From contig NZ_JAJOMB010000023.1 in the NCBI RefSeq assembly GCF_021129305.1, forward strand, positions 103,478 to 167,477: a stretch of 64,000 bases of DNA. Direction: 5' to 3'. Shown piece after piece: positions 49,845 through 58,697 of this stretch. Each line of letters starts with the position of its first letter. Positions within the stretch are counted from its first letter, which is position 1. The notes under the pieces were generated by a model. The model saw only the letters and a list, made by a program, of their open reading frames with translations, was not told the origin of the DNA and made no database searches. The DNA is from Kineosporia babensis. Its GTDB lineage: Bacteria; Actinomycetota; Actinomycetes; Actinomycetales; Kineosporiaceae. A program made the translations under genes and the position numbers.

Positions 49845-50699
49845 GTGGCACGGGGGAAGAATTACGGACGGGGTACGCACCGCAGTGGGTCCCAAGCCAA
49901 CCAGCCGTCCCCAGCGACCCGAGGCGCCAAGGCGCCCACACCGTCCGTTGCTGGGGGTTCAGGTACGAGACCGACGCGCGCCCGCAAGAAGGACCGGACC
50001 ACACTCTTAGCCGCCTCGGCCGGATTTCTGGCCGTCTTCGGCGGTCTCTTCACCACGGGGGCGCTCGACCCCCTTATCCACGACACCGTCGCCCTGGTCC
50101 AGGCGAAGGCCGATTCGGGCCAGCCTGAGCAGCTCAACGCAGGCAAGGTCGTGGACTGGATGTACTACGAGGACGTGCCGGAGTGGTCGCAGGTCCGCGG
50201 CGTACCTAAGGCTCCCCGGGTTTCCAAGCCCACCGAGCCCGCGCGTCCCCGGATCGCTCCCCCTGAGCATCCGCACCGCGTGCTCTTCAACGGGCCTCCC
50301 CCGATGCCGGTGGTGAGCTTGCAACCGCCGGACGACTGCATGCAGCCGCACAACCCGGTCTCGATCGCCCACAACTTCGCGGTGACGGCCACCGGCGGCG
50401 GAAACGTGTCGGTGCGCTGGTGGGACATGGGCGACCCGGACACCCAGACCTACGAGGTGGTGGCGGTGCCGGAGTACGTGAACCAGTTCAACTACTCGCG
50501 CAATGTGCCGCAGCCCCCGAAGAAGTTCACCTCGGTCAAGCCGGTCGGTGGATGCGCGCAGATGAACACCACGGTGTCCGGCCTACCCCGCGGGGCGCGC
50601 TACACGTTCGCGCTGATGGGGGTGAACAAGTCGCCGCTGAACAGCAACCGCACCTACTCGATCACCCGGGCGACCAGCGAGGTGATCAGGATCCGCTGA
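49845..50699 (+). CDS. Single-pass membrane protein with extracellular fibronectin-like domain, hypothetical
   Basis: 284 residues from GTG 49845. A basic disordered N-terminus of 50 residues, one helix (TTLLAASAGFLAVFGGLFTTGAL), a Pro-rich linker, then a domain of about 125 residues with NPVSIAHNFAVTATGGGNVSVRWWD and TTVSGLPRGARYTFALMGVN, the pattern of a fibronectin type III strand set. Two Cys (DDC, GGC) may pair. Family and function unknown. It stands alone between the GH16-like gene and phoD on the opposite strands. Confidence 0.75.
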   Translation: MARGKNYGRGTHRSGSQANQPSPATRGAKAPTPSVAGGSGTRPTRARKKDRTTLLAASAGFLAVFGGLFTTGALDPLIHDTVALVQAKADSGQPEQLNAGKVVDWMYYEDVPEWSQVRGVPKAPRVSKPTEPARPRIAPPEHPHRVLFNGPPPMPVVSLQPPDDCMQPHNPVSIAHNFAVTATGGGNVSVRWWDMGDPDTQTYEVVAVPEYVNQFNYSRNVPQPPKKFTSVKPVGGCAQMNTTVSGLPRGARYTFALMGVNKSPLNSNRTYSITRATSEVIRIR

Positions 50700-50718
50700 C
50701 CACCTCGCCGGCCCTCGC

Positions 50719-52275
50719 TCAGGCGCTCCGGAGCGTCTTCGACCAGAGCGACTTACCCTTGATGTCCCGCAGGTAGACGGTGAAATCCTGGCTGTGCGCG
50801 TCGATCTCGACCTCGCCGAAGAACTGGTAGCCCTCCAGCGGTGAGGTGTTGGCGGCCGGTGGGGCGGCGACGAACACCTCCTTCGGGCCGAAGGTGGAGT
50901 CGAGTTTGTTCGGCCCGAACGCCCCGGCGTGCAGCGGCCCGCTGACGAACTCCCAGAACGGGTCGAAGTCGGAGAACCCCGCGCGGGCCGGGTCGTAGTG
51001 GTGGGCGGCGGTGTAGTGCACGTCGGCGGTCAGCCACACCGTGTTCTTCACCTTGCGGCGCTTGATCTCCCGCAGGATCCAGGCGATCTGCCGCTCGCGG
51101 CCCAGCGGCCTACCGGCCCGGCCCTGGGCGACCGCTTCGATGTTGTCACCGTCCGGCACGATCAGGCCGATCGGCATGTCGGCCTGGATCACCTTCCAGG
51201 TGGCCTTGGACCGGTCCAGCTCCCGGACCAGCCAGCGGGCCTGCTCGGTGCCGAGAATACCTCCGTCGGGCGAGATCCCGCCCTTCTCCTGGCCAGGGGT
51301 GTTGCTGTCCCGGTAGGTGCGCATGTCGAGGATGAAGATGTCGAGCAGCGGCCCGTAGGAGACCTTGCGGTAGATCTGGTGCTCACGCACGGTGCGCGGG
51401 CTGAGCGGCTGGTACTCGGCCCAGGCCTGGTAGGCCCGGCGCTTGAGCACCTCGATGTCCTTCTCGGTGTAGCGCTCGTCGTCGAGGATCTCGCCCGGGT
51501 ACCAGTTGTTGCTGACCTCGTGGTCGTCCCACTGCGAGACCATCGGGGTGCGGGCCAGGAAGGCACGCATCGCCTCGTCGCCAAGGTTGTACCGGTGCGC
51601 GCCGCGGAAGTCGGCCAGCGTCTCGGCAACGTGAGACTTGCTCTCGTCCAGAACGTTCCGGTAGATCCGGCCGTCGGCCAGGGCGACGTCGCCGGTGATC
51701 GGGTTGTCGGCGTAGATCGAGTCGCCGGAGTGCAGGAAGAAGTGCGGGTCGCGTTTCAGCATGGGCCGGTAGATCGGGAAGCCGCCGAGGTCGGGGTTGC
51801 GACCCCAGCCCTGGCCGCTCTGGTCACCGCTCCAGAGGAATCTGATGTCCTTGGGCCTTCTGGCGGCCGTGCGCAGCAGTCCGTCCGCGCGCTCGCCGAC
51901 CGGGCGATGGGCGTCCGGGTCGGCCAGGACGACGCGGTAGTCGAGCGCCTCGCCCGCGGGCAGGCCGGTGAGCTGCACCCGGCCGGTGAAGTCGCTCTTG
52001 CCGGTGAGCACCGGGCCGCGGTAGGTGCCGACGCCGGGCACCTGCACGAACATCCGCGCCGGACGGTCCGAACGGGTCCAGACCACAGCGCTGTTCGAGG
52101 TGACGTCGCCGGCCTGGATGCCGTGCGTGATGACCGGCCGTCCGCGGCTGATCAGAGCGGCCGAAGCGGCCGGGGAAGAGGCTGCCGGGGCGATGACGCC
52201 GGTGGCGGTGAGGCCGGCGACGCCGAGGGCGCCGCGCAGCATCCCGCGCCGGGACACGGAGTCGTTGGTGGGCAT
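50719..52275 (-). CDS. phoD: PhoD-family alkaline phosphatase, Tat-exported
   Basis: 518 residues from ATG 52275, AAGG upstream. Twin-arginine signal SRRGMLRGALGVAGLTATG, then a PhoD N-terminal Ig-like domain (GIQAGDVTSNSAVVWTRSDR) and the metallophosphatase domain with RFLWSGDQ, FFLHSGDSIYAD, PMVSQWDDHEVSNNW and VWLTADVHYTAAHHY, the residues that coordinate Fe3+ and Ca2+ in PhoD. It releases phosphate from phosphodiesters or monoesters outside the cell. No PHO box was identified upstream. Confidence 0.93.
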   Translation of the reverse strand: MPTNDSVSRRGMLRGALGVAGLTATGVIAPAASSPAASAALISRGRPVITHGIQAGDVTSNSAVVWTRSDRPARMFVQVPGVGTYRGPVLTGKSDFTGRVQLTGLPAGEALDYRVVLADPDAHRPVGERADGLLRTAARRPKDIRFLWSGDQSGQGWGRNPDLGGFPIYRPMLKRDPHFFLHSGDSIYADNPITGDVALADGRIYRNVLDESKSHVAETLADFRGAHRYNLGDEAMRAFLARTPMVSQWDDHEVSNNWYPGEILDDERYTEKDIEVLKRRAYQAWAEYQPLSPRTVREHQIYRKVSYGPLLDIFILDMRTYRDSNTPGQEKGGISPDGGILGTEQARWLVRELDRSKATWKVIQADMPIGLIVPDGDNIEAVAQGRAGRPLGRERQIAWILREIKRRKVKNTVWLTADVHYTAAHHYDPARAGFSDFDPFWEFVSGPLHAGAFGPNKLDSTFGPKEVFVAAPPAANTSPLEGYQFFGEVEIDAHSQDFTVYLRDIKGKSLWSKTLRSA

Positions 52276-52377
52276 GACCTTCAGGCTGGCCGTTGCCGGG
52301 GACCACGAAGACATCAACGAGTGACACCGAGACGACGAACTCATGGCCGTGGGAAGGCTTAGGCCGTACTAACTTCT

Positions 52378-52408
52378 GGCCAGGTGCGGGCCGGACCCGC
52401 ACCTGGCC
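52378..52408 (-). terminator. Terminator of the GNAT gene
   Basis: Perfect 13-bp stem (GGCCAGGTGCGGG) with a 5-base loop, 10 bases after the stop at 52418. Confidence 0.75.
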
Positions 52409-52417
52409 AGGACGAAC

Positions 52418-53014
52418 TCAGAGCAGATTCTTCATCAACCGGTTCTCCACGTCCCAGTGCCGGCGCACGCTGATCGGCTGGGCGATCCCGGTGTGCCGGT
52501 AGCCCAGCCGCCGGTAGACCTCGGTGGCCACCGGGTTGGACTCCAGCACCCAGAGCACCAGCACCCCGACGCCCTGGCGCAGCGCCTGCTCCTCGACCGA
52601 GGCCAGCATCTGCTTCAGCACCCCGTGGCCCCGGAAGTCCGGGGCCACCCAGACCGACTCGATGCAGCGGGTCCCGAAGGGCGCGTTGGGGCCGCCCACC
52701 GGATCCGGCTCGGGCAGCATCCCGATCAGGCCGACCAGCCGGCCGCCGGATCTGGCCACCGTCCAGGAACCGGTGCGCAGCCGGCGCCGCCAGGCCCGCC
52801 GGTGCACCAGCCGCTCCTGGGAGTAGCTCCCGCAGAAGGCATCCGGGGACGACCGCAGGGCCATCAGCCGGGCCTCACGCAGAGCCGGCCAGTCGGCTTC
52901 CTGCAGCCGGACCACCTCAACCCCGCGCCCGCGCGCCTCCGGGATCAATCCGGAGGCTGGAGCAGACCTGAAATCTTGCTCCGGACATTGGAAATCGACA
53001 TCCTGAATCAGCAC
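52418..53014 (-). CDS. GNAT family N-acetyltransferase
   Basis: 198 residues as drawn. The GNAT core starts at about residue 33 (VEVVRLQEADWPALREARLMALR), with the acetyl-CoA loop VAPDFRGHGVLKQMLASVEEQA and the C-terminal SNPVATEVYRRLGYRHTG motif. Substrate unknown. The start is uncertain: the GTG at 53014 gives 30 extra residues with no homology, and internal starts near residue 33 are possible. Confidence 0.85.
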   Translation of the reverse strand: MLIQDVDFQCPEQDFRSAPASGLIPEARGRGVEVVRLQEADWPALREARLMALRSSPDAFCGSYSQERLVHRRAWRRRLRTGSWTVARSGGRLVGLIGMLPEPDPVGGPNAPFGTRCIESVWVAPDFRGHGVLKQMLASVEEQALRQGVGVLVLWVLESNPVATEVYRRLGYRHTGIAQPISVRRHWDVENRLMKNLL

Positions 53015-53179
53015 CGCCGCACCCCGTCAAGACAGAAACCAGTGTCACGGGCGCGCCTTCGCCGTGGTGCACGCGCCCGTACGCATCAGCGCTCCCTGAA
53101 TTCTCACGCGGCCCGCGGTAGCTGGCAACGACGGAACGAGCTAGGTGCAGCAGTGCTGCGGTGCCCGGATCCGCCCGGG

Positions 53180-53782
53180 TCAGGTCGCCAGGCGAAGATC
53201 GAAGCCCGCGGCCGGCACGATCCGGCCGAAGTAGAAGTCCTCGGCCTGGCTCCAGAGGTCGAACCAGGCGTCGTGCCACTGCTCGCCGTCGCGCTCGCGC
53301 AGCCGCCGGCGCCGGGTGGGCAGGTCAGCCTCGGCGAGAACCCGCAGGTCGAGCTGGTCGGCGAGTTCCGGGCGGGCACTGTAGGCACCTTCCAGGACGA
53401 TCACCCGGGCCGGCTCGGCCACCGTCGCAGTGGTGCTCAGGCGGCCGTCGAAGGCCTCCCAGTCGTAGCCGAACCAAGTTCCGTTCTTGCCCGCTCGTAA
53501 CGTTGTCAACAGTTCGCGCTGGCGCCGCCAGTCCATCACCTCGGCCACTTTGGCGGCCGGGGAACGTCCGGCCCACTCCTCCAGCGAGCCTCCGGCGTAG
53601 AAATCGTCGCCGTCGATGACCAGACATTCTCCGAGCAACCCGGCCACCGCCCCGGCCAGCGTCGACTTCCCGGCCCCCGAGCGTCCGTCGATCGCCACAA
53701 CGAACGGTCGTTCGCCGAGAACGCCCTCGGAAGTCAGTTTCACCCGAATGGCATCGGCCAGCTGCGGCGCTGCGGCAGTCAT
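53180..53782 (-). CDS. Uridine kinase-like P-loop protein
   Basis: 200 residues from ATG 53782. P-loop DGRSGAGKST (32-41), DGDDFYAGGSLEEW (57-70, the base-binding lid common in uridine/pantothenate kinase-like proteins), YDWEAFDG (106-113) and VIVLEGAYSARPEL. The family phosphorylates uridine or other small alcohols; exact substrate is not certain. It is divergent from the asparaginase gene; the short gap of 63 bases must hold both promoters. Confidence 0.87.
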   Translation of the reverse strand: MTAAAPQLADAIRVKLTSEGVLGERPFVVAIDGRSGAGKSTLAGAVAGLLGECLVIDGDDFYAGGSLEEWAGRSPAAKVAEVMDWRRQRELLTTLRAGKNGTWFGYDWEAFDGRLSTTATVAEPARVIVLEGAYSARPELADQLDLRVLAEADLPTRRRRLRERDGEQWHDAWFDLWSQAEDFYFGRIVPAAGFDLRLAT

Positions 53783-53845
53783 CCGGTCAGCCTGCCCCAC
53801 CCGCCCGATTCGACGCACCGGGTTTACACCCGACAGATTGCCGCC

Positions 53846-54820
53846 ATGAAGAAGGTTCTGCTGATCACCCTGGGCGGCACGATCAGCTCGTCCGGGGCCG
53901 GGGACACCCCCGGTGTGGTGCCGCGCAGTGGTGCCGACGAGCTGGCCGGCCAGCTCGCCCCGTGGCTGCCCGACGTGCAGGTAGTGCCGCACGAGCTGCG
54001 GCTGCTGCCCTCGCCCTCGCTGGGCTTCGCCGACCTGTTCGCGCTGCTGGAGCACATCGCCGAGGCTCGGGAAGTGGACGGCGTGGTGGTCTCGCAGGGC
54101 ACCGACACGCTGGAGGAGACCGCCTTCTTCCTGGACGTGCTCGGGGCCGGGCGGCAGCGCCCGGTGGTGGTGACCGGCGCGATGCGGGATCGGGACACCC
54201 CCGGTGCCGACGGCGCCGCGAATCTGGTGGCCGCGGTCCACGTGGCGTCGTCGCCGCGGGCCAGCGGGGTGCTGGTGGTGTTCGCGGACCGGATCTTCAG
54301 CGGTCGCACGGTGCGCAAGGACAGCGCGGTGCATGCGGACGCGTTCACCGCCTCGCCATGGGGTGCCCTCGGACTGGTACGGGAGGGTGAGGTGCATCTG
54401 CCGCTGTCGGCCGGTGACTCCCCCGTCCTCAAGGTGCCTTTGGACGTCGACGCGCCCGAAGTCGCTTTGCTCAGCACCGGGGTGGACGACGACCTGCGGA
54501 TTCTGCCGGGCCTGGCCGGGTTCGGGTACGGCGGCGTCGTGCTGGAGGGGATGGGTGGCGGGCACGTGGCCGCGCGAGCAGTCAGCGCGGTGGAGAACTG
54601 CCCGCTGCCGGTCGTCCTGTGCAGCCGGGCCGGAGCCGGGCCCACGTTGCGCCGGACCTACGGCTACCCCGGCGGTGAGATCGATCTGCTTGAGCGCGGC
54701 CTGATCTGGGGCGGGCACCTGACCGGTGTGAAGGCGCGGATCCTGCTCATCCTCTGCCTGATGCGCGGCCTGAGCGGGGATGCGTTGCGCGAGCAGTTCG
54801 AGCAGATAGCCAACAGCTGA
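53846..54820 (+). CDS. L-asparaginase (type I/II-like)
   Basis: 324 residues, no signal peptide, so cytoplasmic. The two catalytic threonine signatures are LITLGGTISS (7-16) and VVVSQGTDTLEETAFFLD (about 80-97), followed by VVTGAMRDRDTPGADGAANL. It hydrolyses asparagine to aspartate and ammonia; some members prefer glutamine. First threonine motif reads LGGT rather than TGGT, a common variation. It is next to a peptide importer, so both may serve amino-nitrogen scavenging (inference). Confidence 0.93.
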   Translation: MKKVLLITLGGTISSSGAGDTPGVVPRSGADELAGQLAPWLPDVQVVPHELRLLPSPSLGFADLFALLEHIAEAREVDGVVVSQGTDTLEETAFFLDVLGAGRQRPVVVTGAMRDRDTPGADGAANLVAAVHVASSPRASGVLVVFADRIFSGRTVRKDSAVHADAFTASPWGALGLVREGEVHLPLSAGDSPVLKVPLDVDAPEVALLSTGVDDDLRILPGLAGFGYGGVVLEGMGGGHVAARAVSAVENCPLPVVLCSRAGAGPTLRRTYGYPGGEIDLLERGLIWGGHLTGVKARILLILCLMRGLSGDALREQFEQIANS

Positions 54821-54826
54821 CCGAGC

Positions 54827-55828
54827 TCAGCCGCCCACCCCGTCCCTGGTCTGAACCAGATCCTCGGCCGTACGGATCGGATGGATGCACCGGTAGCTGC
54901 CGCCCTCTTCGGTGGACAGGGGCGGCAACCCGGCCGCGCACTCGTCGGTGGCGCGCCAGCACCTGGTCCGAAAGTTGCAGCCCGAGGGCGGATTCGTGGC
55001 GGAAGGGACGCGTCCGCTGAGCGGGATCGGGCGGGCAGCGGTGAGCAGGCGCGGGGTCGCCGAGAACAGTGCGTGCGTGTACGGGTGCCGGGCGCCGGTC
55101 TCGACCTGGCCGGCCGGGGCCTCCTCGGCGATCCGGCCGAGGTACATGGTGACGATGCGGTCGGACATCCGGCGCACGGTCTGGATGTCGTGCGAGACGA
55201 ACACCATGGCCAGACCGAGTTCGGACTGCAGACGGTCGAGCAGGTTCAGGATCTGGGCGCGGACCGAGACGTCCAGCGCCGAGGTCGGTTCGTCGGCCAC
55301 CAGCAGATCGGGCTCCAGGGCGAGCGCGCGGGCGATGGCCACCCGCTGCCGCTGACCGCCGGAGAGCTGGGCGGGCACGGCGTCGGCCACGGCGGCGGGC
55401 AGGCCGACCAACTGCATCAACTGACGGACGCGGGTGGCCCGGGCGGCGCGGTCGCCCCGGCGGTGGACGACGAGGGGGTCGGCGATGATCCGCTGAACGC
55501 TGAGCCGGCGGTTCAGCGCGGTGGACGGGTCCTGGAACACCGTGCCGATCCGGGCACCGAACGTCTTGCGCCGCTCGGCCGCCGACATCGACCACAACGG
55601 CTGACCGCGGAAGCTGACCGTGCCGCCGGTGGGCTTCTGCAGACCGACCAGCACCCGGGCCAGAGTCGTCTTCCCGCAGCCGGATTCACCGACCACGCCG
55701 ACCGTCTCCCCGGCCCGCACGGTCAGGTCGGCCTCGGTCAGCGCGTACACCGAGGCACTGCCGAAGAGCCCTTTGCCGCGGATCCGGTGCACCACCGAAA
55801 CGTTGTCCAGCTGCATGAGTTCGCTCAT
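54827..55828 (-). CDS. dppF: Oligopeptide/dipeptide ABC transporter ATPase (DppF type)
   Basis: 333 residues. Walker A GESGCGKTT (about 48-56), LSGGQRQRV signature, Walker B LLVADEPTSALDV and the H-loop VFVSHDI, followed by the oligo_HPY C-terminal region with four Cys in CNFRTRCWRATDECAA (CX-type) and HPYTHAL. It energises the importer together with the ATPase half of the next protein. Its start overlaps the fused gene as ATGA. Last gene of a four-gene operon, ending 6 bases from the asparaginase stop. Confidence 0.94.
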   Translation of the reverse strand: MSELMQLDNVSVVHRIRGKGLFGSASVYALTEADLTVRAGETVGVVGESGCGKTTLARVLVGLQKPTGGTVSFRGQPLWSMSAAERRKTFGARIGTVFQDPSTALNRRLSVQRIIADPLVVHRRGDRAARATRVRQLMQLVGLPAAVADAVPAQLSGGQRQRVAIARALALEPDLLVADEPTSALDVSVRAQILNLLDRLQSELGLAMVFVSHDIQTVRRMSDRIVTMYLGRIAEEAPAGQVETGARHPYTHALFSATPRLLTAARPIPLSGRVPSATNPPSGCNFRTRCWRATDECAAGLPPLSTEEGGSYRCIHPIRTAEDLVQTRDGVGG

Positions 55829-57741
55829 CGTGACACCCCCACCGGGTAGTGGCAGGCCACCAGGTGATCGCCTTCGGCCTCGACCGGCGGCAGCTGCAGT
55901 GGGCAGACCTCCGCGTGCGCGGCCGGGCAGCGATCGGCGAAGCGGCAGCCCTGGTTGAAGTCGGCCGGGGCCGGCACCACGCCCTTGATCTGGGCCAGCA
56001 CCTGCTCCTGCTGCTCGATCGAGACCACGCTGGCCAGCAGCCCGCGGGTGTAGTGGTGCCGCGGTCCGCCGACGATGTCGGCGGTACGGCCGGTCTCGGC
56101 CACCTGCCCGGCGTACATCACCACCACCCGGTCGGTGAGCTCGGCCACCAGCGCCAGGTCGTGCGAGACCAGCACCAGCGCGAAGCCGAGCTCGGCCTGC
56201 AGGTTCAGCAGCAGCTCCATCACCTGGGCCTGCACGGTGACGTCGAGGGCGGTGGTGGGCTCGTCGGCGATGATCAGCTTCGGGTCCCGGGCCAGGGCCA
56301 GCGCGATCAGCACCCGCTGCCGCTGCCCGCCGGAAAGCTCGTGCGGGTAGGCCCGCAGGGTGCGCTCCGGGTCCAGCCCGACCAGCTGCAGCAGCTCCTG
56401 CGGCGAGCGCCGGCCGCCGCGCCGGGTGACCTGTTTGAGCTGGCTGCGCACGGTCAGCGCGGGGTTCAGCGAGGAGAGCGCGTCCTGGTAGACCATGGCG
56501 ATCTCGCGGCCCATCAGCCGGCGCCGTTCCTTGGCCGGCAGGGTGCGCAGATCCCGCTGGTGGAAACGGATCTGGCCGCCCAGTACGGCTCCGGGCGGTT
56601 GCAGACCCATGATCGCCAGCGCGGTCAGGGACTTGCCGCAGCCCGATTCGCCGATCAGGCCGAGCACCTCACCCGCCCGCACGCCGAACGAGATGTCCTG
56701 CACCACGGCGCTGCCGCGATGCCGCTGCGGGAAGCTGATCGACAGGTGCTCGACCTCCAGAACGAACTCGCCCGGTTCCCGGTGCCTTTCCCGCAGCCGC
56801 GCCCCGACCTCGCGCAGGGCCTGCTCCGGCAGCTGCGGCGGCCGGTTCTCGGCGGCCGCGCGGGCCAGGTCCTGCTCGGCCGCCTGCTGGGCCTGCGGCC
56901 GGGCCGAGGGTGCCGCCCAGGCGTCGGAGATGCCCTCGGCCAGGATGTTCAGCGCCAGCACGGTGATCAGGATCAGCAGGCCGGGGAAGAACGTGGCCCA
57001 CCAGCCGCCGATCAGCACCAGGTCCTTGCCGTCGGCCAGCACCGAGCCCCAGGACGGCTCGGGTGGCTGGATGCCGGCCCCGATGAACGACAGCGAGCTC
57101 TCGAACACGATCGCGTCGGCCACCAGGATCGTGCAGAACACCAGCACCGGCGCCGCGCAGTTCACCGCCACGTGCCGGGTCAGGGTGTAGAAACGCCGGG
57201 CCCCGATGGTCTTCTCGGCGGACACGTAGTCCTCGGCGTACTGCGCCAGCACGTTGGCCCGGACCACCCGGGTGACCTGCGGGACGTAGAGGAAGCCGAT
57301 GGCCAGGATCAGCACCGGGATGTCCCGCCCGAACACCGCCACCAGCACCGCGGCCAGCGCGATCCCGGGGAAGGCCATCACCACGTCGAGCACCCGCATC
57401 ACCAGTTCGTCCACCCGCTTGCCGGCGGTGGCCGTGAACGCCCCCAGCACAGCCCCGCAGGCCAGGGCGAACGCGGTGGCGAGCAGGCCGATGGCCAGCG
57501 ACCAGCGGGTGCCGTGCAGCAGCCGGGTGAACACGTCGCGGCCGTTGTCGTCCACCCCGAGCCAGTGCTGCGCCGACGGGCCGCCGGTGTCCGCGCTGAT
57601 CTCGTTCGGGTCGTAGGGCGAGATCCAGGGCGCCAGCAGCGCCACCAGGACCAGCAGCACCAGCACGGCCAGGGCCGCGTAGGCACCACCGCGCCGCAAC
57701 CGGATCCCCGGGCGGGCCAGGTCGAGCAGCCGCGGCCTCAC
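55825..57741 (-). CDS. Peptide ABC transporter permease (DppC) fused to ATPase (DppD)
   Basis: 638 residues. Residues 1-285 are a DppC-type permease (six helices, N-terminal RPGIRLRRGGAYAALAVLVLL, ending NILAEGISDAWA), then a linker of about 50 residues, then from about 315 a DppD ATPase with GESGCGKSLTALAIMGLQ, YPHELSGGQRQRV, LIIADEPTTALDV and an oligo_HPY tail with Cys (GCRFADRCPAAHAEVCP). Permease-ATPase fusions occur in actinobacterial peptide importers. It fixes a 1:1 ratio of the subunits. Coupled by overlaps to dppB and dppF. Confidence 0.93.
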   Translation of the reverse strand: MRPRLLDLARPGIRLRRGGAYAALAVLVLLVLVALLAPWISPYDPNEISADTGGPSAQHWLGVDDNGRDVFTRLLHGTRWSLAIGLLATAFALACGAVLGAFTATAGKRVDELVMRVLDVVMAFPGIALAAVLVAVFGRDIPVLILAIGFLYVPQVTRVVRANVLAQYAEDYVSAEKTIGARRFYTLTRHVAVNCAAPVLVFCTILVADAIVFESSLSFIGAGIQPPEPSWGSVLADGKDLVLIGGWWATFFPGLLILITVLALNILAEGISDAWAAPSARPQAQQAAEQDLARAAAENRPPQLPEQALREVGARLRERHREPGEFVLEVEHLSISFPQRHRGSAVVQDISFGVRAGEVLGLIGESGCGKSLTALAIMGLQPPGAVLGGQIRFHQRDLRTLPAKERRRLMGREIAMVYQDALSSLNPALTVRSQLKQVTRRGGRRSPQELLQLVGLDPERTLRAYPHELSGGQRQRVLIALALARDPKLIIADEPTTALDVTVQAQVMELLLNLQAELGFALVLVSHDLALVAELTDRVVVMYAGQVAETGRTADIVGGPRHHYTRGLLASVVSIEQQEQVLAQIKGVVPAPADFNQGCRFADRCPAAHAEVCPLQLPPVEAEGDHLVACHYPVGVSR

Positions 57742-58697
57742 GACGCGGTCCGCAGCCGGGGGTTGGCGATCAGGTAGAGCACGTCGACCACCAGGTTCAC
57801 CACCAGGAACCCGATCGCGATGGTCAGCACGAAGCCCTGGACCTTGGCGATGTCACCGTCGCCGACCGCCTGGATCATGTTCTGCCCCATCCCGGGCAGC
57901 GCGAACATGGTCTCGATCACCACCGCGCCGCCGAGCATGTAGCCGATCCGCAGGCCCAGCACGGTCAGTGGATTCACCAGGGCGTTGCGCAGGACGTTGC
58001 GGCCGATGACGACCAGCGGCGGCAGACCCAGCCCGCGGGCCGTGCGCACGTAGTCCTTGTCCAGCTCCTCCACCACCGAGGTGCGGATGATCCGGGTCAT
58101 CTGGGCGGCCACCGGCAGGGCGAGCGAGAAGGCGGGCAGAGCAAGTGAATTCAGCCAGGGCCCGAGGCCTTCGGAGGGGTTGACGTAGCCACCGGTGGGA
58201 AAGAGGCCCCGGCCCACCGCCAGCCACTGGATCAGCAGCAGCGCCACCCAGAACGGCGGGGCGGCCACCCCGACCAGGCTGACCAGGCGGATCAGCTGGT
58301 CGGGCCAGCGGTCGCGGAACACCGCGGCGGTGACCCCGAGCAGGGTGGCCACGGTGAGCGCGATGACGATGCCGAGCGCGGTGAGCTGCACGGTCAGCGG
58401 CAGCGCGGTGCGGATGGTGTCCAGCACCGGCTGACGGGTGATCAGCGAGGTGCCGAAGTCGCCCTGGACCAGATCGCCCACGAAGGCCACGTAACGCACC
58501 GGCAGCGGATCGTTCAGCCCGTTCGCCTCGCGGAACGCCTCCAGCTGCTCCGAGGTGGCGCTTCCCCCCTCGAACGCGGCCAGGGCCGGGTCGGTCGGGG
58601 CGAAGCGCATCACCACGAAGACGAACAGGATGACGCCGAGCACCAGCGGGACGAAGAGCAGCAGACGCCGCAGCAGCATCCGCGCTACAACGGTCAC
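57738..58697 (-). CDS. dppB: Peptide ABC transporter permease (DppB)
   Basis: 319 residues with six helices (first LLRRLLLFVPLVLGVILFVFVVM), the DppB-type opening FAPTDPALAAF and the EAA-like loop ELDKDYVRTARGLGLPPLVVIGRNVLRNAL. It forms the channel with the permease half of the fusion protein. Overlaps both neighbours by 4 bases. Confidence 0.94.
   Translation of the reverse strand: MTVVARMLLRRLLLFVPLVLGVILFVFVVMRFAPTDPALAAFEGGSATSEQLEAFREANGLNDPLPVRYVAFVGDLVQGDFGTSLITRQPVLDTIRTALPLTVQLTALGIVIALTVATLLGVTAAVFRDRWPDQLIRLVSLVGVAAPPFWVALLLIQWLAVGRGLFPTGGYVNPSEGLGPWLNSLALPAFSLALPVAAQMTRIIRTSVVEELDKDYVRTARGLGLPPLVVIGRNVLRNALVNPLTVLGLRIGYMLGGAVVIETMFALPGMGQNMIQAVGDGDIAKVQGFVLTIAIGFLVVNLVVDVLYLIANPRLRTAS

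Noticed and set aside
55849..57777. 642-codon open frame on the plus strand across the permease-ATPase fusion
   Set aside because: Antisense shadow with Gln/His/Gly-rich text only.
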